64,000 nucleotides of DNA from Onchidella celtica. Its lineage: Eukaryota > Mollusca > Gastropoda > Systellommatophora > Onchidiidae. The position numbers and the translations under genes were made by a program. The notes beneath the pieces were generated by a model, which saw only the letters and a list, made by a program, of their open reading frames with translations, ran no database searches and had not been told where the DNA came from. This document shows positions 42,741 through 55,799 of this stretch, piece by piece; positions within the stretch are counted from its first letter, which is position 1; every line of letters starts with the position of its first letter. The stretch lies in NCBI GenBank assembly GCA_963931925.1, contig OZ007573.1:40786296-40850295 (forward strand). Reading direction: 5' to 3'.

Positions 42741-45740
42741 CCCCCTCTCATTCTTCCCACTCTAGGTCTCTCCATTCTTACTTAAATAACTATACACTTC
42801 TTGATTATCGACGTGTGAATCAATGACAGAAATATTTCCAGTCCAAATATTAATACCAAAGCACAGAGTGCCCCGTCCCCTACCCCCAACCAACACCCCA
42901 ATTTCCACTCCCTGATCCAACAGCCGATAACAAGTCAGGACTTTCCCACCCTGCTCAGGTCACCAAAGAAATGTCTCGGCGAGATACAAGAGAAAGTAGA
43001 TAAAGCATTTTTTATTCCCCTCCATCGAGCTTTCTACACGAGCTACAGATCTACGTACAGTACACGTTTAAAGAATTGGTTTGAGTTTGTGACGGAGGAA
43101 GGCTTTACAAAACAGCATGGACAATGAGAACAGCGGGACAATGACAACGCAGAGAAAGTACACAGCACCCATACAGTTTGCCTTGAGGTTTGTACAGTAT
43201 AATAAGCTTATTTTATAATACTGAAATGGTTAAGCAGGCTATGTGAAAGTGACCCGTGCCTGAAAGTGTTCACTTTGTTAAAAAAAAAAAAAACTTCATT
43301 AGGCCTCCTTCTCTTCTGACACATCAATCATTCACAATGGAAATGTATCAATTCATGATAAAGATATGAGAACAAGTACCGGTACTTCTGAAACCCGAGA
43401 ATATAAAAATATCCGATACATTTATTATTTTTTTTTACAGATAAGCAAAGAGTTTTGGGCCAAGCCGGGGTGATATTTTAATTTCCTATCGCGTCCCCGT
43501 TTGCTGGAAAATATAGTTAAAATCTTATGTCGTAAAGCCTTGGGTTGAAACAACGATAAATAAACTCTACAATAAATGCCAGAAAAATAAGAAATGGGAG
43601 AAAATGACATTTTCTGTTTTATTCGAAATATTACGGGACAATATCGTGTAGATCTCTTATGCAATACTGCCAAAGCTTTGACTGTTTAGTTTCTTTTGTG
43701 CTGTAAATATAAACCAAAAAATGTATCTGCTACAAGTTGTTTCGATAAGAGGCTCAATTCATTCCCATTGCTTATCGATTTCCTGGCTTATCACGCCAAT
43801 AAAACCATGATAATTTGTCAAATGTATTCAATTTCATATTATAAATCACTATTAGTGTTTTGGAACTGACATGCCAAATACTGAAATTAACTGATGTGTA
43901 AAGAGTAAGGCTGAAATGATAGTTATAAAAATCAATTCAGTAGATAAGGGTAGCACGACATGGCTCAGTCTTATTCCCAATGTTCTCTATGGCATGGAGT
44001 AATGCTCAAAATTAATGTATGCAGTGCTTGTAAGTATGAAAAGGGTTATTTTACAAATGTGTTCGGTGTTTCATAATAGCTGGGCCTTTGTACTTTTGTA
44101 AATCATTGACACTGAACTCAGGGGCCTTATGCCGTAATAGCCAAGCTGATTAATCCAGGGATCTCAAACTGGATTGTTACTGGGTCGTTAAGAATGTGCG
44201 AAAGAGCTTTGAGGGAGTAAAAAATTAAAAATTTTCTCTCTGTCTATCTGCTTAACATCCAACTAATTTATAAGTGAGATTGCGGATACAATTTGATATC
44301 GCCTACTGGCTTTAAGATCCAAATTGGATAGTTCCGTACACCAAACTTATGTTAAGATTTAAAACCATAGGTAAGGGTAATTTAACAAGACATCCAGGAT
44401 TAAAATGATTACTTGTACTGATCCTGAACGTTTGGCTGTTTCATTTCTTTCGAGCAACTGGCTCCTGGAGGCTAAACACTTTAAGTGACATGAGTAGACC
44501 CTATGGGTTCTTTGCTTCCTCTTTCTGAGCAAAAACGATGTAAACACAAATCATGTTTTGGGACACTGAGGTATTGTCGTAAAACATAATCTAATGGCCT
44601 GGGCAAAACTTCACTGGCACGCCAGCTAGAGAGTACAAAAATTGGTTTCTGACAGTGAAGTGCGGGTAGTGGCGGATCTACTGTGAAACTAATGAAGCCC
44701 AAGCTTCAAGGCCCCTTATCCCGAAGGGGGCTCTGGTGAAACTTTTTATAATGAGTGAATTTTGGATATTGCCATATTGTTGCTGGTTGCAAAGGGCCCC
44801 CATAAAAGTTCAAGGTTCAGGGTGCCAAAAATGTAGGTCCGATACTGACTGCGCCATGCGGGCCGCATTAAATTGTTTCACATGCCACATTGATTGGCCC
44901 ACGAACGAGGTGTCTGACATTCCTGCTTATTAAATATATGGATAACCAAACTCAAATTGGATTTATTCCCAGGGTCAACCCTGTGTTGCGATATGAGATC
45001 CGTTGTCGTATCTGAAAAAATGACAGTGTAATCCATGCCGCAACTGATCAGATCAATTTCGGAGATCCCTTGTCGAAAAGCGCTCGAAGATTTGGCTTTC
45101 TCACACAAGAACTCGCCAAACGACTCTCATAGTGCCATCCCAACCTACATTCTCAGCCCCCCCCCCCGGGCGAGACGTTTAAATCTCACAGTAAACAATG
45201 GCATTAAAGACAAAGAAACAAAGGGACCCACGAGTGCACTGCTGTCAAGAACCATTAGCGCTGCCCAGATAAACCTGGAAACGTTTTATGAAGTCACAAA
45301 AGTCACAGTCACACTATCTGAATACCTTAACTTCTGCATTGACCTAATGTGTGTATCCTTGTCTTTGAAGGAAATGCAGTCTAAAATGGCATTCAAAAAC
45401 TGCACTTTTCCCCCCTCTTGAATAACCCACTATTCTCGAACTAGAGGCACTTGGTTCCCGAGAGGGAATGTCAAATCTAAGGAGGGGGGGGGGGCGGAGG
45501 GTAGCCAGTATAGGAACTTCAGTCAGAAGAGGATAATCAAGTTTTTAAGTTTTTGGATCCGTAGGAAGAAAGGATTTTTTTTTTTATTTGATTACTTACT
45601 TACTTTACTTTACTTTTACTTTTCCTTTCGCTTACACTGGTGGGCGTGGCGGGGAGACACACTTACTTAAACAGAAATTTAGTTTCATCAGTTGTTTCAA
45701 AAATTACTACTGTAAAAGTATAGCGGTGCAAAAATTATTG
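42741..45740. other. No gene recognised upstream of DCLK
   Basis: The DNA is AT-rich. Around 44140-44160 CAGGGATCTCAAACTGG resembles a hAT terminus without a clear partner. The segment 44660-44890 reads like a decayed repeat with GGGCCGCATTAAATTG. The 128-codon frame at 45035-45421 has no recognisable domain. Confidence 0.4.
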
Positions 45741-45754
45741 CATGACAGTTCAAA

Positions 45755-45905
45755 ATGGAAGAGTTTGAGTTTGAGTTTTGAGAAAACATGTCGGCACATT
45801 TACGGTCACTTTGCGCCAGGAAAAATGCAAGACAATGGACAGAATATAACAGAAGGATAGAAGACCTTATCAGAAGCGTTCGCCAAGCACCCACTCAAAA
45901 TGGGG
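45755..45905 (+). repeat. Unclassified dispersed repeat, copy 1
   Basis: It shares in order GAGTTTGAGT, ACATGTCGGCACAT, CAGGAAAAATGCAAGAC, ATAACAGAAGGATAGAAGAC and CACCCACTC with copies at 46425-46575 and 48520-48655. All three are in the same orientation and differ by many substitutions. Confidence 0.6.
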
Positions 45906-46424
45906 GAGGAATTGGGGAAACCTATTACCGAAAGGGGAGAGGGGATGTGACTTGGGACTGTGAGAACCACTGGTCTGACCTATACTGCCTTTTCCTTCGC
46001 CAAAGCTATGCATGTACATGTATCATGATCTCAAGATGCCACAGTTTCAATATCGCCACATGACAATGCCTGCCAGCTGATCCCTGGAGTATTTCATCAA
46101 ACCACTGGGTGGCCACCAACCAATTCCCTTCAACTCCAGGAATATAAAGCGATATTTAAAGGGGTCCTGACACCATAAGCGTCTAATGAATGCTTTTATG
46201 GTGACTATTAGAGGGGTCGGGATCCTTTAGTGGTCACGGCTTGGTGGGTATTATTCCTTATGTTGACAATTGTATGATTGAAAATATGGAGAAAGGGACA
46301 GTACTTGTTTTTTCTATATACAAAAAAAAGTGTATTTACGGGGGCGTGCACAAACTTAGAGAACAGTAAGGAGCAAAAGACTTACGAATAACCATTGCGA
46401 AAGCAAGCGATTCTGTATAGTTCG

Positions 46425-46575
46425 GTGTGAGTTTGAGTCTGGAGAGAGCACGTCGACATGATAATAGTTTGATTGTGTTAGGAAAAAAGCAAGACGATAG
46501 AGGATAAAAAGAATATAACCGAATGATAGGACAGGAGGAGACCCTACCAGTAGCACCCACCAACCACTCGCGTGC
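46425..46575 (+). repeat. Unclassified dispersed repeat, copy 2
   Basis: Key matching text is GAGTTTGAGTCTGGAGAGAG, CACGTCGACATG, AAAAAAGCAAGACGATAGAG and ATAACCGAATGATAGGACAG, then CACCCACCAACCAC. The GACA/GATA tract begins soon after its right end. Confidence 0.6.
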
Positions 46576-46619
46576 CCACCAATCACCTGCCTTTTGATAC
46601 ATAGGTTGATACAAATTGA

Positions 46620-46905
<286 letters not shown>

Positions 46906-47129
46906 ATAGATGGTTTTAGTTAACTGAGAAAACACACTGACATTGCGGCGGCAGCTATATCATTTTAACCTTAAAAAAAGAAGACAATACTGAAATATGA
47001 ATAGATTAGAACAGCAACCCTAATACTAATAGCGTACAAAGCTGGGAACGTCTCAGTCAGTTTGCTGGTAAACAGACAGTGCAAAAGCTACCACACAAAA
47101 CCGACCAGACACAACCAGAAAGTGGGAAA

Positions 47130-47310
47130 CAAAATGGTATTTCCTTTACAAACAACTTAATGAAACCAGACAAAAGAAGAAATCTGACTAACGACAAACG
47201 TATTTTTAACTACAGACTATCAAAAGCACAAAGACAAATCGGAATGCACAGTGGAGTGATTTCTGGTTCGTGGCGCATTCTCGAAAAGCCATTTATAAGA
47301 AAACTCTTCT
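47130..47310 (+). mobile_element. PIF/Harbinger transposase remnant
   Basis: The frame at 47079-47357 contains NLMKPDKRRNLTNDKRIFNY, RLSKAQRQIG, SGSWRILEKPF. That matches the end of the DDE domain in PIF/Harbinger (HARBI1-type) transposases, where RIFNYRLSRARR and a WRIF-like motif follow the catalytic Glu region. Only about 55 residues remain. No terminal repeats were seen. Confidence 0.55.
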
Positions 47311-47966
47311 TTTGGCATTGTCAAAGTGACGTAGGCTATGTGTTGCATAAAATTTAATATCAAAGCTGGGGAATTTCCATATTCAACAAAGATGTGCAAT
47401 TCGGTTGAAAACTGATCAAAGTGTGGACTGATTCACGCGTGCGTGGGAAAGAAGGAAGAGGTCTGAGGTACAAACAGAGGCAAGAGTATGCCTGGACTGC
47501 TTGAAGAATATGCTGTTAACTTATCCGTGAGGCTTGTGAAATGCCGTGACTACCTTGAAAAGGTAGCTTAAATTTAAATGCTGAATTAAAAGTGAAATAA
47601 TTACCTTCTTTGCCACCTTGCAAAGCTTAATGCAGCCTGCCATCTGCCACTTGACATAAGTGTCGTTTTACTGTCACGGATACGAACGGAGATTTCAGAT
47701 TTCATTACTCCACGATCAGCAAATCGATAGTTTGTCAAGTGCTCGGACAGTCAGAGTTCTAGACACTGACCAAACTTCGGGACGTGATCTGAAGTACTTG
47801 AAATAACAAATCTTCTCTATCGTTACTGACGCAAGAGATTAAGTGGGTGGGGGGAGTTTTCTTTAATGTTGTCTGTGGGATTTGTAAGGTTTCCTTTTCA
47901 TCAGGCTTCAGTCTCATGTTGAGGGGAAGGGGGGGGGGGGGAGTAGAATTAGAAGATCTAAATACT

Positions 47967-48047
47967 ATTGGCACTTAGATCCCTTGTGATTCTAACCTCC
48001 TTAAATAAATTGAGGGAGTTAGAATTACAAGGGATCTAAGTGCCAAT
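47967..48047. repeat. Near-perfect hairpin, 38-bp arms and 5-bp loop
   Basis: The left arm 47967-48004 (ATTGGCACTTAGATCCCTTG at its outer end) pairs with the right arm 48010-48047 with 4 mismatches. No flanking duplication is clear. A long CT tract starts 13 bases to the right. It could be a MITE or a hairpin transcript source. Confidence 0.7.
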
Positions 48048-48059
48048 GGCACTGTGGAT

Positions 48060-48216
<157 letters not shown>

Positions 48217-48519
48217 CTAAGCTTGACCAAAATAATCATAATTATTATAAAGGAAGTAAGACCTCCAATGTAATCATGAAAGGCTTATTATGTTATTTCA
48301 TAATCTTAACTGTGAAAAGTTCACAAAGCAACAGTTTCGTCACGTGATATTTATAGTTTAAAAGAATCGCTAATGTTATAGTTAAGCCACTTCGACCAAG
48401 ACTTGTAACAAGTTATTTCATTTCACAGTAACAATGTGACAAAGACAATTATTGCTTTTCGCCGGCTGCACAGGCATGTACAGAACCTAAACGACAATAC
48501 AACGGCATTATAAACTTGA

Positions 48520-48655
48520 TTTAGAGTTTGAAGAAAGCACGTCGACATGGTAGCAATCACAGTGTGCTGGGAAAAAGCAAGACCATAGACAGGTCGATAT
48601 AACAGACCGATAGGATAGAAACAGACAATACCAGAAGAGCCCACCAACCACCTAC
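48520..48655 (+). repeat. Unclassified dispersed repeat, copy 3
   Basis: It matches copies 1 and 2 through GAAAGCACGTCGACATGG, GGGAAAAAGCAAGACCATAG, ATAACAGACCGATAGGATAG and CCCACCAACCACC. Confidence 0.6.
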
Positions 48656-48704
48656 GTCAAGATAAACGTTTTGTTTTTCCATAATAAGCTCCATGGAGGA
48701 GCAA

Positions 48705-49150
48705 ATGTAATGTAATAATTAACTTGTATAGCGCTCAATTCCACACAAAAATGATGTGCTCTAAGATATTGACTAAAATTAAAAACAGAATTAAATAAGA
48801 TATATACATCATGCTCCCACACACACTCAATAACAAATACTTGATCTACTCTCATCCTCAAACCTCTGAGACCAAAAAGGGACATCATTCAGTTTCAAGA
48901 GAACTAGACGTAAACAATTCTGTTTTAAGCCTATTTCTAACTAAGACGATACTCTCACTTTTGCTGATGACAACGCTGATGCTGTTCCACAGTTTAGGCC
49001 CACCACTAGAAAAAAGCCTTTTCACTTAGCGACAGTCTGACCGTGGGTGTCTCAAGAAGTTTCTCGTCAGCTGATCTTAAAGTGCGTGATGGTTGGTATG
49101 AGTCCACTAGCTCTGAAAGATACCCTGGAGCTAAATGACCGAGAAGAAAA
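48705..49150 (+). repeat. Possible interspersed repeat with TTGTATAGCGCTC start
   Basis: The segment opens with ACTTGTATAGCGCTCAATT and ends near CCTGGAGCTAAATGACC, and contains GCTGTTCCACAGTTTAGGCC. Sequences of this style recur in marine invertebrate genomes in my memory. No second copy lies in the window, so the call is weak. Confidence 0.3.
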
Positions 49151-52100
49151 GGGCAGCTGAAGATTTGCCCCCAACAAGTTCAACTTCTTGCACAACAAAA
49201 CCGACTGTGCTTGCTCTGAAAATCGCCATTACAATCAAACAGCCTATTTAATTTCTATCTTCTACAAACAAACACCAACAACAACAAAGCCCAACAAAAA
49301 AAAGTCGAATTAACTAAGAAAAACATGAAGCACAACAACGAGAAACAATTAATTAATCAAAAGTATGACAAAGAATGTGGAGTTTTATGAAACGACCAAA
49401 GAGAGGGCATGTGAAGTGGCTGTGGTGTTCCATTAATTATTGAAGCAAGTGACATAAGCCAATCATTTTATTATGGAACAATTTTCAAAAGACTGGGGAG
49501 AAATACACGCATATCATTTCAGTCATCATGTTTTTAATCAGATTTCCCCAAAAGAACGCTCTGATACCATCTGAGGTTGGTAATTACACTTCGAGGACAC
49601 GCGAAGAACCTCGCCCAAAAACGACTAATGAATAAAAGGATGATCAAACTCCACTTTTATTGATTTTTGAGAAATCTAAGTTCGAAAATTTTGGATGAAC
49701 TTCGATTTAAACAATAAGACTAAATTAAGAGAAAAACACGAACGACTTGGTTTAATTCATCTCGGGAGAGTTGGACTTCCATTCCATTGAAAGACCGGCA
49801 GGTCAATGCAAGCTCGTAAGGTTATCTCAGTTTCCAACGAAAGTGGAGAGTTAGACAACTTTTTTTCAGAACTCAAATCTACATTATATATATATAACTT
49901 CCATACTTACAGATAACAAAGCTGCTAGGTACAGAACCGTTTGCCAGATCCTCAATCAAGTAACGGTTCTCCTATAGATCACTCGTCTCTCCAGCTAGTA
50001 AAACCACTTTGAAAGGTGAACAAAACGTCTGTATTTAACAGGCAAACTGGCAAACACTCAGCTTTATAATAGGCACAATCTGAAGCGTCGCCCCACGCAG
50101 TATGATTCTATATAAGCCCAACCCCATGAATACCTAGCGGATATAAGTTCAACCTCACAAATATATCAACAAAAATGGCATGCTGGCTTACATGTAATTC
50201 CTGTATTGTTCTTACAACGTTAAGAAAACAGTTCTAGACTTAGTGCGCACCGTAAACTGTACATCAAAGAGGATTACCTGGGCATTGACATAATGACTCT
50301 ATAATGAGCGGTTCACAGTAAACTGAGAGTTTGTGCATGTGATGTGTCCCATGAAAACATGGGTATTGAAGCAGGTAGCAGGTCCCATAACCTGAAATCT
50401 GAGAAGTGTGGTTTGGGGTTCAATAACAGGTGGGAATTGAACATTGGAAATATTGCAACACCTTGCAAAGATCACGTTTATCCGAGAAATCATCGTATTT
50501 GGGAAACAAATTTATCTGTAGTCATACGCGGAATAGTTTGGCATTTCGGATGAAGGGAAGGGCCCACAGGGGTGTGAATAATGGATAAGATTACTATGAC
50601 TAATTAGACATAGTTTTCGTAATCCAGCAAGATTATTGTAATGCACACACATACCCGAGGCCGAAGTGGGTGATCGTGGGTTATTAGACTGCCAGGGGCA
50701 TTGGTGTTTCTCGTGCCGGGCACGGCTTGACTGTACAGTTATGTAAAATCTTTGGCGCAGATAGCTGTAGTCCATGAAATGCCCTGCACCGTCCTGCACG
50801 CCCACTGTACTGGTGTGTGGGCTCGTGTGTTTGTGTGTATGTGTGCGTGTGTTGTTGCGCAAGAGGCGCGGAGGCCGAGGGTTGATTTCCTGTTCATCTA
50901 TTAGCAGAATAAAATCAATCTATTCCACTTCATTATTTTTTCAACTGTTCTCTTCCATATTATAACCGTCCCTCTGTTTCGGTACGTCATACAGTAAACC
51001 CTTGAATACAGAACTGGTGCAAATTCGAAGCTCATTGACAGTATCTATATTAAATGTGTACCGGTATGTGTGATTCAGTAGCCTACATCTACTTGTCTAA
51101 ACAAATTATTATTAACTTACAACGCGATCATACAACAAAATAGTCACCAGCCAACACGATTGGCCGATTAATGTGTTTGTTCTAAAGCACCCATGGCACG
51201 GATTATCGGCCTATCCGACTAATTATAGTTAAGCTGTCGGGGTCAGCACAGCTAATGTTCTTAACTGTTCCTAAAACAACTTCTTCCTTGTCAGTCAGTA
51301 GTAGGACGTGGGCTGGCACTAACAGCCATTACAAAATCCCCTAATCAAATGGTTGACTCAATAAAATTATACCTACTTATGCTATCCCTGGTGGAAAAAC
51401 AACAGCAACCACGAAAGCAACAACAACAAAAGATGTAAATGGGAGAGGATTAAATATCGCATAGAGTCAAACAGGTCATTTATCCAATCAATCAGCTTCG
51501 ACCTGCCCAAGTGTCTGAATGTTTATATCGTGATGTGGTCCTTGCTTGTTTACAGACAGATAAGCGACTGTCAGATCCCACTTCACGCTGAGAAAGATCG
51601 AGATATTAATGTAGTCCCAAGATATAAACTAGCCCGATATCACAATACTGTGCCGGAGTTCAGATCAGTACAACCTTGACATGCCGACAACTACCATAAC
51701 CTCAAGACCACTCGATGTCTAACCACACAATTATTCATTTCTTGAACGCCCACAAATTGTAAGGCGATGCTTTCCACGAGAACGAACTGCTGAGTTTCTA
51801 GTCTGGAAAGTAACAGCGCGCACTTTTTGAAACAACAAATCTGTCTATGGAATATATGATGTAAGTGATTTAATGCCAGAAATATTGTTTGCAAAACACT
51901 CAACACTACGGATCTGGTCAGTTTAAGAAAAATGTAATGGAGCTAAATGCATTTTGCACCGCAGGTTCCAATCCACATAATTTTAATCATTACTTCCCCT
52001 GACCCTTTTACAACCATAAGCTGTAAGTCACATACACGCACGCACGTGCTACACCCACACTCACAGCACACAAACACACATCCCACACACACCACACAAA

Positions 52101-55100
52101 CATACGCTATCACGCACGAACACAAACACACAATATGGATACAAACGCGAACGCACATACACACATAGGGCTATTTGGGCTAACAGTTACGCACCTTTAT
52201 ACCCCATCCCTCTGGAAAAACAATATCGGCCAAACGGGATCAAGCTACACGTCCAGGCGCTATAAGGCGTATACATAGTGGCAGTTCAACTATTTGAGCA
52301 ATTTGCAGATTATTCCTTGTCTTCGCCTAACTGTATGCTCTCATACAGCATATTTTGTCCCTAACTAAATTTCACTTATCCATGCCCAAATTTCAGAAGA
52401 CGGTTGGTAACGAGGTTTTCATGTATTTTTATATAGTAGATACACGTCAAATTGCTCCCCCGCCTGTTTCACAAACACTGAAACATTAATTTGAATGCAC
52501 ACACATAATCAAGAAAGTAGACATAAAATTCTCAAGCACAAAGCAAAGAAATTAAAGGTTTTGAGAGAAACAAAGCTTTGTTAAGTGAAAGTTTCGGCTT
52601 ACTCTACATAAAGGAACGTGTACAGATACTGTGCAAGTTACACAATTTTTGCTTTTTTGCTCACCATGGGTTTTAACCACCCAGGTGGTTACATTGGCGC
52701 CTGTGGGTCCACTGGTAAATATAGTGCTCACCATCGGGCTTACTTTTTATTGTCCTAGTGATTATAATGAATGTTTAAGGTCGGGACCTCATCTAATTAA
52801 GGTGGTGTTTAACATTGGTATGAATGGGAAAAAGTAACGCAAAGAAACTTTTCTGGACTATATTGATTGTTCTTACGGTAGAAATCCATTATTACGCCTG
52901 GACACCCGCTAAACATAGTGCTTACCGCGCCGCCATTTAACAAAAGGAAATTTCCTTTCTAAACATTAGTTAGGCCTAATGGTTTATCGCAACCTGTATA
53001 GATTGATTATACTGTAGCAGAAAAGGTAACCTTTAACATGTTCTTGTGGTCTTTTACAGGGGTGTGACAGTTTCAGTAGATAAGCATAGGTGTTTGGAAA
53101 CTTGCACAGGTTTGAGTCTGAATTGATGGTGGAGATGACGAGAAGAAGAATGTACAATGTGACGATTTTTTAAAAATAATGTATAATTATTTGCTCAACC
53201 TGTTGTTTGAAAAACTTATGAAAATAAGCGAGTGAGGCTCTGTAAACAGCCAGCTTTTTTCCTGTATTCTAAAAGTATCCTTCCAGTTTTGGAATTTTCT
53301 ATCAACCCAATGCGTTAAACAGAACCAACCAAAAATGCCGAAAATCAGTTCCATTTCAACAGCTTAATCAGAAATATACCTCTCAACTTTTCGGCTGTTA
53401 CAGACCAAAGAGCCTTCCTATGGCATTTAAGTAACAGCATTCATACACATCGTAAATAACAAAAAGAATTTCTGTGGAAGACGAGAAGTTTAAGTCTGTC
53501 GAATTTGGAAGAAATCTGAAAATTTAGAGTACCGGTACTAAGTGATTTCCGGTTTAAAGAAGTTGATCCAGGTGTTCCTCTTTCTTTCTATTCAGACAAC
53601 TTCGCACCACGATTGTCCGAAACTGTTGCCCTAGTTTAATCCTGGCCACATGGAACATTAATGCGCCATTCAGACTTAACGATTCAGCGTTCCTCCCAAT
53701 GAATTATTCTGAGAACCACGTCTTTCTTTAAAAAATTATGTATTTGTAAATTTAATATTTTGCACGATTTGTTCGCAGTATACGGCTGCAAGAGATCATT
53801 ATTTGTATGTAACATATGGGACAGAGTCTGAGACAAAAAGAGAGATGCCAGTTGTGAAAGAAATAAGCCCATGACATTGCAACCCACACACAAATAAGCT
53901 TTGCCTTTATCTCTCATAAATTACCAAGCATGAGTTCGTGACTAAGATTCGTTACTCAACACCCTGAACACGATACTGTCCAATAGATACACATTAATTT
54001 TGTCAAGCTACTAACCCCCCCCCCCCCCAAAAGCACAAAAACAAAACTCGAAGACCATCTAAATACCTACATCACCCACGGTAATATAAAGTACACGTCA
54101 GCAAACAAGCTGAGTAAAATTTTATGTATTATGGCTGAATTCCCGATTTATTTTATAATAAATGCCTTTCAAAATTATGAGGACAGCTCCCAGTCGGAAT
54201 ATTTCACACACTGTATATTTCACATTCTAATACACTTTGAACTGTTCCAGTGCAATATATTCCAAGTGGCGAGACAGCTGCATCTATACAGAGAAATAAT
54301 GTCGAACGTCACACAAACGCCTTCGGCTGAACTCGTTCTTTAATTAATTACTTGTTAACTTGATGTTTCGTCCGTTACAGTCACTGCAGTCAAGTGCCAA
54401 CGGCTCTTGCCAATCGAAGATTTGTAAGTCAAGGATCCTCAACACGTAGTTTTTAAAAAAACAACTGGAACCAGGGAAAACTTTCGTCAAGTCAGCAGCC
54501 CGAGCACAAAATAATGGACACTGAATTATATTATTCTAAGTCGACGAGAATGCTGTGAGGGATCGGTGAATCGTAGGCAAAGTACTTTTCAAGAGAAAGA
54601 TAACTGATTCATTGTGGTTTAGATTCACGGGGAGGTACTTTAATATAGTATGTAGGTCGTATGAAAAAAAATACACCAGTAACAGTGTTTTATCATACGG
54701 AAAGAATTCATGTGTGTTGAAACTGAGAAAACAACAGGAGTTGTGTTTTTTGTGTGCGTTTATGCGCATGAACAAATCGTAATTTTGCACCTTAATATGG
54801 AGAGTTTATACAAAACCCTGACCTGATAAAACTTGAGAACCTCTGCTTGAGTTAATTAGACCAACATTGTTGGTATAGATCTACGGATCAGGTCAATGAG
54901 TCGTGACGGCTCGAGGAATTGGCGCCGTCTTTGAGAACATAGGGACCTTACGGAACGGTCGTGTAACCAACAGACAGAACCTATAGATTTGCACTTTGGG
55001 CCCCATGGTCGACCAATGTAACAACGGTACAATGACTTTATCAGTGGATCAGATCGCACTTCTCAATAAATCAGTCATTGTTTCACCTCAAAACACGAAT

Positions 55101-55700
55101 ATTTCCAAATTTTCCTCCCACAAAAGTAGCCCGATTTCGACTTGAGATTTCAAGAACAGCTGTATAAGTTGAATCCATAACAGTCAGTGTGACCATCAAG
55201 GTAATCCGCCTTAAGCTGACTTTGCGTCTTGTGTCACCAAATCAAAATGGCAATACTGATGAGGAAACCGTGTGTTCCATTGTTGGTAAGCCAAAATTGG
55301 CGAAACCTAAGCACCGGTACACAACTATGGATGGCAAACGCTGAAGACTCAAATTATAAGAATAATTTGTGGCTATTTACACAAACGGCGATATTTTGCC
55401 ATTGATATGTATTGTTTACTAAGTGAATAAGAGATCCAAATCTTATAGTTTAACACTTTCCGAATGATTTAGATTTAAGATAAACTGGATTCTTTATTCG
55501 GTTTTTGGAGTGAACTTAAAATGTAATATAAGCTTATTCGATCCTGTCATACTGTCAGTGAGCACATTGCCGTTCCGAGAACGTCTTTGGCTACTTTCAT
55601 TCACATATTGTGGAGAAATGGGATGAATTAAATACCCTTTCTCCTAGGAATAGCCGAAAACATAAGGCACCGCTCTTTGCTAATGTAATATCCTGACAAA
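49151..55700. other. No gene recognised
   Basis: This is 6.5 kb of AT-rich DNA with many short unsupported frames, a TATATATA stretch at 49886-49896, a CA-rich tract at 52034-52165 and a C run at 54007-54019. I see no splice-bounded frames with domain content on either strand. Confidence 0.45.
52034..52165. repeat. Imperfect CA-rich tract
   Basis: About 130 bp are dominated by CACACA and ACGCAC units with many interruptions. Confidence 0.8.
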
Positions 55701-55718
55701 TTTAAAACTTGGACTCAC

Positions 55719-55791
55719 CCGGGAAGCAATGGAGTGGGTTTGTTTCGAGACGCCATGAATCTGAAGCGATTTGCATACGAGGATCTGCCAT
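55719..55791 (-). other. Exon-like segment, possible alternative first exon of an upstream transcript
   Basis: On the minus strand an ATG at 55791 in a fair context (TTCAATGGC) opens 24 codons (MADPRMQIASDSWRLETNPL and on) plus one base before a strong GTGAGT donor at 55718. It would end in phase 1. No partner exon in phase was found, and linkage to DCLK is only by strand and position. Confidence 0.2.
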
Positions 55792-55799
55792 TGAAGAAA

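Noticed and set aside
45035-45421. 128-codon plus-strand frame
   Set aside because: It has no domain, no splice support and no recognisable similarity.
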